Source: DASSUW01 sp963844205 (lineage in GTDB: Bacteria; Actinomycetota; Thermoleophilia; Solirubrobacterales; Solirubrobacteraceae). Taken from it: 64,000 nucleotides of DNA. The notes under the pieces are model-generated. The model saw only the letters and a program-made list of their open reading frames with translations, was not told the origin of the DNA and did not search any database. The stretch lies in NCBI GenBank assembly GCA_963844205.1, contig CAWJNK010000001.1:124001-188000 (forward strand), written 5' to 3'. Positions 47,401-56,120 of this stretch are shown here, one piece after another. Numbering within the stretch: the first letter of the stretch is position 1; every line of letters starts with the position of its first letter. Made by a program: the position numbers and the translations under genes.

Positions 47401-48555
47401 ATGAGGCGACTCCTGATCCTCGGGTCCACGGGATCGATCGGCACCCAGGCGCTCGATGTGGTCGGCGACGAGTTCGAGATCGTCGGGCTGTCGGCCGGCA
47501 CAGCGCACGAGGCGCTCGTCGCGCAGGCCCGGGCGCACGGCGTCCGCCGCATCGCGCTCTCGGACCCCGACGCCGCCGCCCGTGCCGCCGAGACGTGGAC
47601 CGGCGGCGAGGTGCTCGGCGGCGCCGAGGGGCTCGTCGAGCTGGTCGCGCAGTCCGACGCCGACCTCGTGCTCAACGCGATCGTCGGCTCCGCCGGGCTC
47701 GGCCCGACGATCGTCGCGCTCACCGAGGGGATCGACCTCGCGCTGGCCAACAAGGAGTCGCTGGTCGTCGGCGGCGAGCTGGTGACCGCGCTCGCCGAGG
47801 CCACCGGCGCGCAGATCATCCCCGTCGACTCCGAGCACTCCGCGCTGCACCAGCTCATCGGCGCCGAGCACGACCGCGCCGGGACGATCGACAAGCTCGT
47901 GCTCACCGCGTCCGGCGGCCCGTTCCGGGGCCGGACCCGCGCAGAGCTCGACGGCGTCACCGTGGAGGAGGCGCTCAAGCACCCGACGTGGGACATGGGC
48001 GGCAAGATCACCATCGACTCCGCCACGCTGATGAACAAGGGCCTCGAGATCATCGAGGCGCACCACCTGTTCGGCACGCCCTATGACGCGATCGACGTCG
48101 TCGTGCACCCGCAGTCGATCGTGCATGCCCTCGTGACGCTCTGCGACGGCGCCGCGCTCGCCCACCTGGGCCATCCCGACATGCGCGTCCCGATCGCGTA
48201 CGCGCTGCACCACCCCGACCGGGTCGACGTCCCCGTTCGCACGCTCGACCTCGCCGAGCTCGGCTCGCTGACGTTCGAGCCGCCGGACGAGGACGCGTTC
48301 CCGTGCCTGGCGCTCGCCCGGAGCGCGGCCGTGGCGGGAGGCACCGGCCCGTGCGTGCTCAACGCCGCCAACGAGGTCGCCGTGCACGCGTTCCTGGGCG
48401 GGCGGCTGCCGTTCATGGGCATCCCGGCGGTGATCGAGGCGACGCTCGAGCGCGTCGGCGCCGCGGCCGTCCACGGCTTCGATTCGCTGTACCGGGCCGA
48501 CGCCGAGGCCCGCGCGGTCGCCGGCGGATTGATTCCCACCCACCCCCGCGCATGA
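47401..48555 (+). CDS. dxr: 1-deoxy-D-xylulose 5-phosphate reductoisomerase
   Basis: Dxr makes MEP, the committed step of non-mevalonate isoprenoid synthesis, and is the target of fosmidomycin. The 384 residues show the NADPH motif LILGSTGSIGTQALDVV, LANKESLVVGG, PVDSEHSAL, LTASGGPFRG and the metal/substrate loop TIDSATLMNKGLEIIEAHHLF (core SATLMNKGLE). The ATG is 26 bp after the DUF6328 gene; the stop overlaps rseP. Confidence 0.97.
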   Translation: MRRLLILGSTGSIGTQALDVVGDEFEIVGLSAGTAHEALVAQARAHGVRRIALSDPDAAARAAETWTGGEVLGGAEGLVELVAQSDADLVLNAIVGSAGLGPTIVALTEGIDLALANKESLVVGGELVTALAEATGAQIIPVDSEHSALHQLIGAEHDRAGTIDKLVLTASGGPFRGRTRAELDGVTVEEALKHPTWDMGGKITIDSATLMNKGLEIIEAHHLFGTPYDAIDVVVHPQSIVHALVTLCDGAALAHLGHPDMRVPIAYALHHPDRVDVPVRTLDLAELGSLTFEPPDEDAFPCLALARSAAVAGGTGPCVLNAANEVAVHAFLGGRLPFMGIPAVIEATLERVGAAAVHGFDSLYRADAEARAVAGGLIPTHPRA

Positions 48556-49622
48556 GCTTCCTGCTGGCGTTCCTCGGCTTCGCCGCGCTCATCATCCTGC
48601 ACGAGCTCGGCCACTTCGCGGCGGCCAAGGCCGTCGGCATGCGGGTCGAGCGCTTCTCGCTGTTCTTCCCGCCGCTGCTCGCGCGCTACAAGCGCGGCGA
48701 GACCGAGTACGCGGTCGGGGCCGTCCCGCTCGGCGGCTACGTCAAGATCACCGGCATGAACCCGGCGGAGGAGATCCCGCCGGAGATCGCCCACCGCGCG
48801 TACTTCCGCCAGCCGGTGTGGAAGCGCATCGTCGTCATCGGCGCCGGGCCCGCGGTCAACATCCTCCTGGCGTTCGTGATCCTGTGGATCCTGCTGTGGT
48901 CCAACGGGATCCAGGAGCCCACCGGGAGGGTCGAGCGGGTGACCGCCGAGCCCGCGGTCGGCGCGCTGCGCATGGGCGACAAGATCGTGTCGGTCGACGG
49001 CGTGCGCGGCGACTTCCCGCGCCTGCGGGAGGAGATCGGGGCGCACCGCTGCGCCGGCGAGCCGGTCGACGGCTGCAGCGCCGCGACGCCCGCCACGGTG
49101 GTCGTCGTCAACGACGGGGTGGAGCGCACGCTGCGGCTGAAGCCGGTCTACAGCGCGGCGGACGACGACATGTACCTCGGCTTCCAGACCGGCACCGCGC
49201 CCCGGGCGATCGGGCCGGTCGTGGCGGCCGGCCAGTCGGTCGACCGCATGTGGCTGTTCACGTCCAAGACGGTCGAGACGATCGCAGGCATCTTCCAGGC
49301 CGATAAGCGGAAGGACATCTCGGGCGTCGTCGGCTCCTACGAGGTGACGCGCCAGACGATCGAGCTCAGCACCGAGCGCGCGCTGTTCCTGCTCGCGGTC
49401 ATCTCGCTGTCGCTGGGCGTCATCAACCTGTTCCCGTTCCTGCCGCTCGACGGCGGGCACATCTTCTGGGCGCTCGCCGAGAAGCTGCGCGGCCGCGCGA
49501 TCCCGTTCAGCGTGATGGAGCGGGCCGGGTTCGTCGGCTTCGTGCTCGTCATCGCGCTGTTCATGATCGGCCTCACGAACGACGTCGGAAGACTCACGGG
49601 GGAGGGCTTCGGAGTCAGGTAG
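48552..49622 (+). CDS. rseP: site-2 membrane metalloprotease (RseP/RasP family)
   Basis: The 356-residue intramembrane protease has the zinc site IILHELGHFAAAK in its first helix, GYVKITGMNP, a PDZ domain (about 120-200), and the second active-site motif INLFPFLPLDGGHIFWAL. It would cut anti-sigma factors or signal peptide remnants. The gene order dxr-rseP is widely conserved. Usually ispG follows; here two other genes intervene. Confidence 0.95.
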   Translation: MSFLLAFLGFAALIILHELGHFAAAKAVGMRVERFSLFFPPLLARYKRGETEYAVGAVPLGGYVKITGMNPAEEIPPEIAHRAYFRQPVWKRIVVIGAGPAVNILLAFVILWILLWSNGIQEPTGRVERVTAEPAVGALRMGDKIVSVDGVRGDFPRLREEIGAHRCAGEPVDGCSAATPATVVVVNDGVERTLRLKPVYSAADDDMYLGFQTGTAPRAIGPVVAAGQSVDRMWLFTSKTVETIAGIFQADKRKDISGVVGSYEVTRQTIELSTERALFLLAVISLSLGVINLFPFLPLDGGHIFWALAEKLRGRAIPFSVMERAGFVGFVLVIALFMIGLTNDVGRLTGEGFGVR

Positions 49623-49631
49623 TGTCGCTCC

Positions 49632-51350
49632 ATGGAGGAGACGACCACGGCCGCCGCGGTCGCGACGATCGCCGAGGCGTTCCGCACGACGGCCGCCGCC
49701 CATCCTGACCGCGTCGCGGTCCGCACCAAGGACGACGAGGTCTCGCTGACCTGGAGCGAGCTGCGCGACCGCGTGGACGCGCTCGCCGGCGGGCTGGCCG
49801 AGCTCGGCGTACGCCGCGGCGACACCGTCGCACTCATGCTCACCAACCGGCCCGAGTTCCACGTCGCCGACCTCGCGGTCATGGCGCTGGGCGCGACGCC
49901 GTTCTCGATCTACGCGACGTTCACGCGCGAGCAGATCGACTTCGTCGTGGGCGACGCGGGCGCCAAGGTGGCGCTGATCGAGGCCGCGTTCGCCGACCGG
50001 TTCCCCGAGCTCGAGCACGTGCTGGTGCTCGAGGACGGCTGGCCGGAGGTCGAGGGGTTCGAGCCGGACTGGCGCGCGGTGCGACCCGACGACCTGATCA
50101 CGCTGATCTACACGTCCGGCACCACGGGGCCGCCGAAGGGCGTCCAGCTCGCGCACCGCAACCTCGTCGCCGCCGTCAAGGCGACGCAGGGGCTGATCGA
50201 CTTCCCGGACGGCGCCAGGGTCATCTCGTGGCTGCCCGCCGCGCACATCGCCGAGCGGATGGCGCACCACTACCTGCCGGTCGCGCTCGGCATGACCGTC
50301 ACGTGCTGCCCGAACCCGCGCGAGGTCGCCGGCTACCTGCCCGCGGTCCATCCGACGTGGTTCTTCGCGGTCCCGCGGATCTGGGAGAAGCTCAAGGCGG
50401 GGATGGAGAGCTTCCTGCTCAGCGGCTCCAGCGCGGACCGCAACCGCGCGTGGCTCGACGCCGCCGAGCGCAAGGTGGAGCTCGAGCAGGCGGGCGAGCC
50501 GGTGCCCGACGACCTGGCGGCGACGGTCGAGGAGGGCGACCGCGAGCTGTTCGCGGGCCTGCGGGCGACGCTCGGGCTCGACGAGGTCGCCGCCGTCAAC
50601 GTCGGCGCCGCGCCGACGCCGCGCGAGGTGCTCGTCTTCTTCCACGCCATCGGCATCCCGCTGGCCGAGCTGTGGGGCATGTCGGAGACCTGCGGCGCCG
50701 GCTGCTGCAACCCGCCGGAGCGGATCAAGCTCGGCACCGTCGGGCCGGCGGCGCCGGGCGTCGAGCTCAGGCTGGCCGACGACGGCGAGCTGCTCGTGCG
50801 CTCCGACGTCGTGATGACCGGCTACCGCAACGCGCCGGACAAGACGGCCGAGGCGCTGGACGCCGACGGCTGGCTGCACACCGGCGACATCGCCGAGATC
50901 GACGCCGACGGCTACGTCCGGATCGTCGACCGCAAGAAGGAGATCATCATCAACGCCGCGGGCAAGAACATGTCCCCGGCGAACATCGAGTCCGCGCTCA
51001 AGGGCGCGAGCCCGCTGATCGGCCAGGCGTGCGTGATCGGCGACGGCCGGCCCTACAACACCGCGCTGATCGTGCTCGACTCCGACTTCGGGCCGGCCTG
51101 GGCGGGGCAGCAGGGGCTCGCGGGCGACCTCGCCGTGCTGGCGCGCGACGAGCGCATGCGCGCGGCGGTGCAGCAGGGCGTCGACGCCGCCAACGAGACG
51201 CTCGCGCGGGTCGAGCAGATCAAGACGTTCACGCTTATCGAGGGCGACTGGCTGCCCGGCGGGGACGAGCTGACGCCCACGATGAAGCTCAAGCGCAAGC
51301 CGATCGGTGCCAAGTACGAGGCGGAGATCGAAGCGATGTACTCGAGGTGA
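49632..51350 (+). CDS. fadD: long-chain acyl-CoA synthetase (AMP-binding)
   Basis: The 572-residue ANL-superfamily enzyme activates fatty acids to acyl-CoA. It has the P-loop-like LIYTSGTTGPPKGVQLAH, ELWGMSETCGAG, the hinge WLHTGDIAEIDADGYVRIVDRKKEII trimmed to DRKKEI, and a C-terminal domain with the catalytic Lys in TPTMKLKRKP. The type resembles FAA1/FadD15-like synthetases. It is inserted between rseP and ispG and overlaps the phosphatase gene by 4 bp. Confidence 0.9.
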   Translation: MEETTTAAAVATIAEAFRTTAAAHPDRVAVRTKDDEVSLTWSELRDRVDALAGGLAELGVRRGDTVALMLTNRPEFHVADLAVMALGATPFSIYATFTREQIDFVVGDAGAKVALIEAAFADRFPELEHVLVLEDGWPEVEGFEPDWRAVRPDDLITLIYTSGTTGPPKGVQLAHRNLVAAVKATQGLIDFPDGARVISWLPAAHIAERMAHHYLPVALGMTVTCCPNPREVAGYLPAVHPTWFFAVPRIWEKLKAGMESFLLSGSSADRNRAWLDAAERKVELEQAGEPVPDDLAATVEEGDRELFAGLRATLGLDEVAAVNVGAAPTPREVLVFFHAIGIPLAELWGMSETCGAGCCNPPERIKLGTVGPAAPGVELRLADDGELLVRSDVVMTGYRNAPDKTAEALDADGWLHTGDIAEIDADGYVRIVDRKKEIIINAAGKNMSPANIESALKGASPLIGQACVIGDGRPYNTALIVLDSDFGPAWAGQQGLAGDLAVLARDERMRAAVQQGVDAANETLARVEQIKTFTLIEGDWLPGGDELTPTMKLKRKPIGAKYEAEIEAMYSR

Positions 51351-52966
51351 CCGTCTCGCAGGTCATCGCTCCGGTTTCCGAGGCCGTCACCGACCCCCGG
51401 CGGCTCGAGGCCCTGCGCCGCCAGGCGCTGCTCGACACGCCGCCCGAGGAGGAGTTCGACCGGCTCACGCGCCTCACGTCACGCCTCATCGGGCTGCCGG
51501 TGGCGCTCGTCTCGCTCGTCGACGCCGACCGCCAGTTCTTCAAGAGCAGCGTCGGCGTCCCCGAGCCGTGGGCGAAGCGGCGGTCGACGCCGCTGTCGCA
51601 CTCGTTCTGCCAGCACGTGGTGAAGGAGCGCAAGCCGCTCGTCGTGCGGGACGCGCGGCGGCATCCGGTCCTGCGCCACAACCCGGGGGTCGCGGAGCTC
51701 GGCATGGTCGCGTACGCCGGGTTCCCCCTGTTCGCCGAGGGGCACGTGATCGGGACGCTGTGCGCGATCGACGACGTGCCGCGGGAGTGGTCGCCCGAGG
51801 ACCTCGAGGTGATCGCCGACCTCGCGGCGCTGGCGCAGTCCGAGCTCGACCTACGAGCGGCCGCTGCGCTCGGCCGGGTCACGGCGCTGACGGACTCGGT
51901 GCTGGCCGCTCCCGACCTGGGCGAGACGCTGCGCCGCGCGGCGGTGGAGGTGCGGCGCTCGTTCCGCGCCGACGCCGCGCTGGTGGCGGCCGGGCCCGAC
52001 CACGCGTCCGCGGGCCTGCCGGTACGCGACGAGACGGTGCTCGAGCTGGGCGCGCGGCTGCTGGGAGACCGGGAGATGGCCTCGGTCGAGGACCTCGGGG
52101 TGGAGGCCCGTGGTGGGCTGCGCGCCGTGCTCGCCGCCCGGCTGCCCGACGAGGGGCTGCTGCTGGTCGCGTCCATCGCGCCGCGGTCGTGGACCGAGCT
52201 CGAGCGCCACCTGCTCCGGCTCGGCGCCGACCGGCTCGCGGTGGCCCTGAGCCAGGCGCGGCTGCACGACCGCGAGCGGCTCGTCGGTGCGACGCTGCAG
52301 CGGGCGCTGCTGCCGACGCACCTGCCGTGGGTTCCCGGCGCGGAGCTTGCGGCGCGGCTGATGCCCGCCGAGGCGCCGATGGGTGGCGACTGGTACGACG
52401 CGTTCGCGCTGCCCGGCGGGCGGGTGGGCCTCGCGGTCGGCGATGTCGTGGGCCACGGGATCGAGCCGGCCGCCGCCGCGGTGCGGCTCCGGCATCTCCT
52501 GCGCGGGTTCGTGCTCGGCGGGCACGATCCGGCCGGCGTCGTGGCTGCGCTCGACATGCTGGTCGAGGACGAGCCGCACGCGGAGTTCGGCTCGGTGCTG
52601 TACGCGGAGCTCGACGTCCCGCGGTGCACGGTTCGGTGGGCGACCGCCGGGCACGTGCCGCCGGTCCTGATCCGGGACGGCCGCGCGCACGTCCTCGCGT
52701 CCGCGGGCGGGACGGTGCTCGGCGTCCAGAGCATCGTGCCGTGGCCGCAGCGCAGCGACGAGCTGCGGGCCGGCGACCGGTTCGTGCTCTACACGGACGG
52801 CCTGGTCGAGCGGCCGGGCGAGCCGCTCGACCTGGCCATCCAGGGCGTGTTCGCGCCCTGCGCCGCGGAGGCGGGCGGTCTCGAGGCCCTGTGCGACGCG
52901 CTGCTGGACGCGCGGCCGCGCCCGCAGCGCGACGACGCGGCGATCCTCGCCGTGTCGATCCTCTAG
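51347..52966 (+). CDS. GAF domain-PP2C (SpoIIE-type) serine phosphatase
   Basis: The 539-residue protein has an N-terminal GAF domain (about 20-165; SLVDADRQFFKSSVG, HSFCQHVV, YAGFPLFAEGHVIGTLCAID), a second weaker GAF-like region (about 175-315) and a C-terminal PP2C/SpoIIE phosphatase (about 325-538; PAEAPMGGDWYDAFALPGG, AVGDVVGHGIEPA, GSVLYAELD, LYTDGLVERPG, DDAAILAVSI). Such RsbU-like phosphatases act on anti-sigma antagonist proteins in response to signals. Metal-binding Asp residues appear in place. No partner anti-sigma gene is adjacent. The GTG start overlaps fadD. Confidence 0.88.
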   Translation: MTVSQVIAPVSEAVTDPRRLEALRRQALLDTPPEEEFDRLTRLTSRLIGLPVALVSLVDADRQFFKSSVGVPEPWAKRRSTPLSHSFCQHVVKERKPLVVRDARRHPVLRHNPGVAELGMVAYAGFPLFAEGHVIGTLCAIDDVPREWSPEDLEVIADLAALAQSELDLRAAAALGRVTALTDSVLAAPDLGETLRRAAVEVRRSFRADAALVAAGPDHASAGLPVRDETVLELGARLLGDREMASVEDLGVEARGGLRAVLAARLPDEGLLLVASIAPRSWTELERHLLRLGADRLAVALSQARLHDRERLVGATLQRALLPTHLPWVPGAELAARLMPAEAPMGGDWYDAFALPGGRVGLAVGDVVGHGIEPAAAAVRLRHLLRGFVLGGHDPAGVVAALDMLVEDEPHAEFGSVLYAELDVPRCTVRWATAGHVPPVLIRDGRAHVLASAGGTVLGVQSIVPWPQRSDELRAGDRFVLYTDGLVERPGEPLDLAIQGVFAPCAAEAGGLEALCDALLDARPRPQRDDAAILAVSIL

Positions 52967-53172
52967 AGCTGGGTCGCGTCCGTGTCCGTCGACCCGCCGC
53001 CGTTCGATTCGCCGCCGTTCGGCTCCGGGCAGTCGTGGTCGCGGGGCTGCTGCACAGGCGCCGTCGAGGGCTCGTGCTGGGTAGGAGAGGCGGTGTCGCC
53101 CGACGCGAGCGCGTAGGCGGGAATGGCGAGGGCGCCCGTTGCGAGCGTGATGGCGAGCGTGGTTCGTCTCAT
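52963..53172 (-). CDS. small secreted protein of unknown function
   Basis: The 69-residue protein starts with a clear signal peptide (MRRTTLAITLATGALAIPAYALASG, likely cleaved after ALA). The mature part of about 45 residues is hydrophilic, rich in Pro, Thr, Gly and Asp, with one Cys. No family is recognised. It is convergent with the phosphatase gene, overlapping it by 4 bp, and divergent from ispG with a 59-bp gap. The signal peptide and clean context support a real gene. Confidence 0.65.
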   Translation of the reverse strand: MRRTTLAITLATGALAIPAYALASGDTASPTQHEPSTAPVQQPRDHDCPEPNGGESNGGGSTDTDATQL

Positions 53173-53231
53173 GCCGCTGAGCCTGTTGGTGCGGCGTCTA
53201 CGTGGGATAAGGGCTCGTACACTGCTTGGCG

Positions 53232-54473
53232 ATGGCTTCCGAGCGCTCAGTGAACGTCGGCGGGGTCCAGATCGGCGGCGGCGCTCCCGTCGTCGTGCAG
53301 ACGATGACCAAGACCGAGACGGCGAACCTCGCCGCCACGATGGACCAGATCCGTCTCGTGGCAGACGCGGGCGCGGACCTGGTGCGGGTCGCGGTGCCGC
53401 GCGACCAGGACATCGAGGCGCTGAAGACGATCGTCGTCGAGTCGCCGATCCCGGTGATCGCCGACATCCACTTCAACCACACGCTGGCGCTCAAGGCGAT
53501 CGACGCGGGAGCGCACTGCATCCGCCTGAATCCGGGCAACATCGGCGGTCCTGAGAAGGTCGCCGAGGTGGCCGACCGGGCGCGCGCCGCCGGGACGCCG
53601 ATGCGGATCGGCGTGAACTCCGGCTCGCTGCCCAAGCACCTGCACGAATTGGAGCTGTCGAATCCCGTGGAGGCGCTGGTGACCGCCGCCGTCGAGTTCG
53701 TCGGGCTGATGGAGCGGCTGCAGTTCGAGGACTTCAAGGTCTCGATCAAGTCGACGAACGTGCCGTACACGATCGCCGCCAACCGGCTTTTGAGTGAGCG
53801 GATCCCCTACCCGCTGCACCTGGGGATCACCGAAGCGGGGACGAAGTGGACGGGGTCGCTGAAGTCGGCGGTCGGGCTCGGCACGCTGCTGGCCGACGGG
53901 ATCGGCGACACGATCCGGATCTCGCTGTCGACCTTCCACGCGGAGGAGGAGGTCAAGGTCGCCTGGGAGATCCTCAAGGCGCTGAAGCTGCGCGAGCGCG
54001 GGCCGGTCCTCATCGCGTGCCCGACCTGCGGCCGGCTGCAGTTCGACATGGACACCGTGGTGGCCGACATCGAGCGGCGGCTCGAGGCCTACGAGGACGC
54101 GATCGAGGTCGCCGTGCTGGGTTGCGCGGTGAACGGGATCGGCGAGGCCTCGCACGCCGACTTCGGGATCACGGGCGCCAAGAACGAGGGGCTGATCTTC
54201 TCCCGCGGCAAGCCGCTGAAGAAGGTGCCGCAGGAGCAACTCGTCGACGAGCTGTTCATCGAGATCGACAAGTACGCGAAGACGAAGCGCATCGACGTGG
54301 ACGTCGGCGAGCAGGCGCTCGGCGCCGAGTGGCTGCAGCGGATCGAGGACGAGAACGCCGGCGAGCTCACGCCCGAGCGGCTCGCGAAGCTCGAGGCGGA
54401 GGGCGCCCGGGCCAACGCGGAGATCGACGAAGCCCTGTCGCCGGTCAGCGGGCGGCGCTTCTCTAGGGCCTAG
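53232..54473 (+). CDS. ispG: 4-hydroxy-3-methylbut-2-enyl diphosphate synthase
   Basis: IspG is the 4Fe-4S enzyme of the penultimate step of the MEP isoprenoid pathway. The 413 residues have VVVQTMTKTETAN, the TIM-barrel NPGNIGGPEKV, and the cluster ligands in ACPTCGRLQFD and LGCAVNGIGEASHADFG. ATG 53232 is favoured over TTG 53226. It works with dxr upstream. The last 11 bases overlap the convergent DUF559 pseudogene. Confidence 0.95.
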   Translation: MASERSVNVGGVQIGGGAPVVVQTMTKTETANLAATMDQIRLVADAGADLVRVAVPRDQDIEALKTIVVESPIPVIADIHFNHTLALKAIDAGAHCIRLNPGNIGGPEKVAEVADRARAAGTPMRIGVNSGSLPKHLHELELSNPVEALVTAAVEFVGLMERLQFEDFKVSIKSTNVPYTIAANRLLSERIPYPLHLGITEAGTKWTGSLKSAVGLGTLLADGIGDTIRISLSTFHAEEEVKVAWEILKALKLRERGPVLIACPTCGRLQFDMDTVVADIERRLEAYEDAIEVAVLGCAVNGIGEASHADFGITGAKNEGLIFSRGKPLKKVPQEQLVDELFIEIDKYAKTKRIDVDVGEQALGAEWLQRIEDENAGELTPERLAKLEAEGARANAEIDEALSPVSGRRFSRA

Positions 54474-55284
54474 CCGCCAGCAGGACCCCAAACTGCGCAC
54501 TGAGGGAGAACGGCTCGGTTGTGAGCCTTCTCCACGTGATCCGGACGACCCGGTTCCCCGCCGCGGTCAGCGCTGCGTCCTTCCGGCGGTCACGCTCGAA
54601 GGCCTGGCGGGTGCGGTGGAACTTGTAGCCGTCCACCTCGACGATCAGTCGTTCCGCCGGCCAGTAGGCGTCGACTTCGTGGCCCGCCACCCGGGCGTTG
54701 GTCCGCGGGAGCGGCAGCCCGGCTTGCTTGCACAGTTGCTTCAGCCGCCGTTCCGCCTCTGACCGCGTAAACCCCGCATCGAGGGAGGCGTCGTCGGGGA
54801 TGACCAGCCCGAGGATCTCGGCCTGTTCCTCGGCTCGGTCGAGCTCGTGGCGGGGTAGCACGGTTCGGAGGTCGCGGAGGGTCCGGGCGGGGTCGGTGAG
54901 CGGTAGGCCGTTGTGAACTGCGGCATTGAGGGAGAGGGAGCGGTGGACGCGGAGGCCCGGGCGGGACCGCCGCGCGCTGTCCGCGCGACCGTCACATGCA
55001 CGACGCGATCCGCCCGGCCGAAGCCCCATATCGCCGCGGCAGTCTGATGACTCAATACCGCGCCCTCGCCGCACGCGAGCACCGCGGCCATCTCGCGCCC
55101 CACACCGGCTGCTCACGGGCCCGAGCCTGATAGACGCCGCGATGCAGCGGCACGAGCAGCCCGCTGGCTACCCGGCGCGCGATCGTGCGGCGCCCAACCC
55201 CGGCATCGAGGAGCTGACGCGGTCGTCACGATGCCGTGCTGATGGGCGGCGAACCGCGCAGATCGCCCGGTCCCAGGGGTGCAT
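54463..55284 (-). pseudogene. DUF559 endonuclease-like protein with winged-helix N-terminus, multiply frameshifted
   Basis: Read from ATG 55284 the protein starts MHPWDRAICA, then continues in other frames: RFAAHQHGIVTTA, then QLLDAGVGRRTIARRV up to EQPVWGA, then EMAAVLACGEGAVLSHQTAA, then RSRPGLRVHRSLSLNAAVHN to the end. Joined, they form a complete AbiEi-like winged helix plus a C-terminal DUF559 (Vsr-like) domain, with LIVEVDGYKFHRTRQAFERD (active-site E..D and H) and RVVRITWRRL. At least four frame changes separate the pieces, while substitutions look few. It is probably a decaying member of a family common in this group; the frame errors could in part be sequencing errors. Confidence 0.8.
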
Positions 55285-55391
55285 TTCGTCCAACCAGCGC
55301 GCCACCCACCAGCGCTGTTGACTTCGGCACCTATACGGCACGTTTCGTCCACACGACCGCCGGCGGGCGCGGACTGTTGACGAAATGCACC
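55279..55391. repeat. 13-bp inverted repeat upstream of the DUF559 pseudogene
   Basis: GGTGCATTTCGTC (55279-55291) and GACGAAATGCACC (55379-55391) are perfect inverted repeats 87 bp apart. The left arm contains the pseudogene's start codon. Inside lies a related CACGTTTCGTCC at 55349-55360, and, read on the minus strand near 55292-55325, a block GTCAACAGCGCTGGTGGGTG that resembles the G-rich post-stop motif. Confidence 0.6.
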
Positions 55392-55431
55392 GTCACGGGC
55401 AGGCATGGCGTCCGCAGCATGCCACGGCGCC

Positions 55432-55470
55432 GCCCGGACCCTCTCCCTAAATGCCGCAGTTAAAACGAAG
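55432..55470 (+). pseudogene. short fragment of a second DUF559 gene
   Basis: CCCTCTCCCTAAATGCCGCAG plus TT, at 55439-55461, repeats in opposite orientation the segment at 54916-54938 of the pseudogene with one mismatch in 23 bases. In frame it reads ARTLSLNAAVKT, like RSLSLNAAVHN of the DUF559 protein. It seems to be a remnant of an inverted second copy. Confidence 0.5.
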
Positions 55471-55504
55471 GCGGCACACCAACGTCACAGAGTCCGGGAA
55501 AGCG

Positions 55505-56110
55505 TCAGCGAACCGCGCCGAACCCCTCGCCGACCTTGCCCCAGTCGACCGTGTTCCACCACGCGTCGATGTAGTCCGGGCGCTTGTTCTGGTACTTGAG
55601 GTAGTAGGCGTGCTCCCAGACGTCGACTCCGAGGAGCGGGGTCGAGCCGGAGGAGATCGGGTTGTCCTGGTTCGCGGTGCCGACCACCGCGAGGCCGGAG
55701 CCGTCGTGGACGAGCCAGGCCCAGCCCGACCCGAACTGGTTGACGCCCGTCTCCTTGAGCTTGGCCTTGAAGTCGTCGAACGAGCCGAACGCGGAGTCGA
55801 TCGCCTCGGCGAGCGCGCCGGAGGGCGAGCCGCCGCCGTCCGGGCTCATCCACTCCCAGAACAGCGAGTGGTTGTAGTGGCCGCCGCCGTTGTTGCGGAC
55901 CGCCTTCTGCTTGTCGGCCGGCAGCGAGTCGAGGCTCTTGAGGACGTCCTCGATCGGCTTGTCGGCCCACTCCGTGCCCTCGAGCGCGGCGTTGGCCTTG
56001 TCGACGTACGCCTGGTGGTGCTTGTCGTGATGCAGCCGCATCGTCGCCTCGTCGATGTGCGGCTCGAGCGCGTCGTAGGCGTAGGGGAGCGGGGGAACCT
56101 CGAAAGCCAT
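55505..56110 (-). CDS. sodA: superoxide dismutase, Fe/Mn family
   Basis: The 201-residue enzyme dismutates superoxide. The four metal ligands are visible: His27 in MRLHHDKHHQAYV, the His of GGGHYNHSLFW, and Asp and His in LGVDVWEHAYYLKYQNKRPDY (core DVWEHAYY). The choice between Fe and Mn cannot be made reliably by eye. The gene lies 10 bp after the GH31 gene on the same strand with a strong AGGAG ribosome binding site, so the two may share a transcript. There is no signal peptide. Confidence 0.95.
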   Translation of the reverse strand: MAFEVPPLPYAYDALEPHIDEATMRLHHDKHHQAYVDKANAALEGTEWADKPIEDVLKSLDSLPADKQKAVRNNGGGHYNHSLFWEWMSPDGGGSPSGALAEAIDSAFGSFDDFKAKLKETGVNQFGSGWAWLVHDGSGLAVVGTANQDNPISSGSTPLLGVDVWEHAYYLKYQNKRPDYIDAWWNTVDWGKVGEGFGAVR

Positions 56111-56120
56111 GAAGGAGCTC

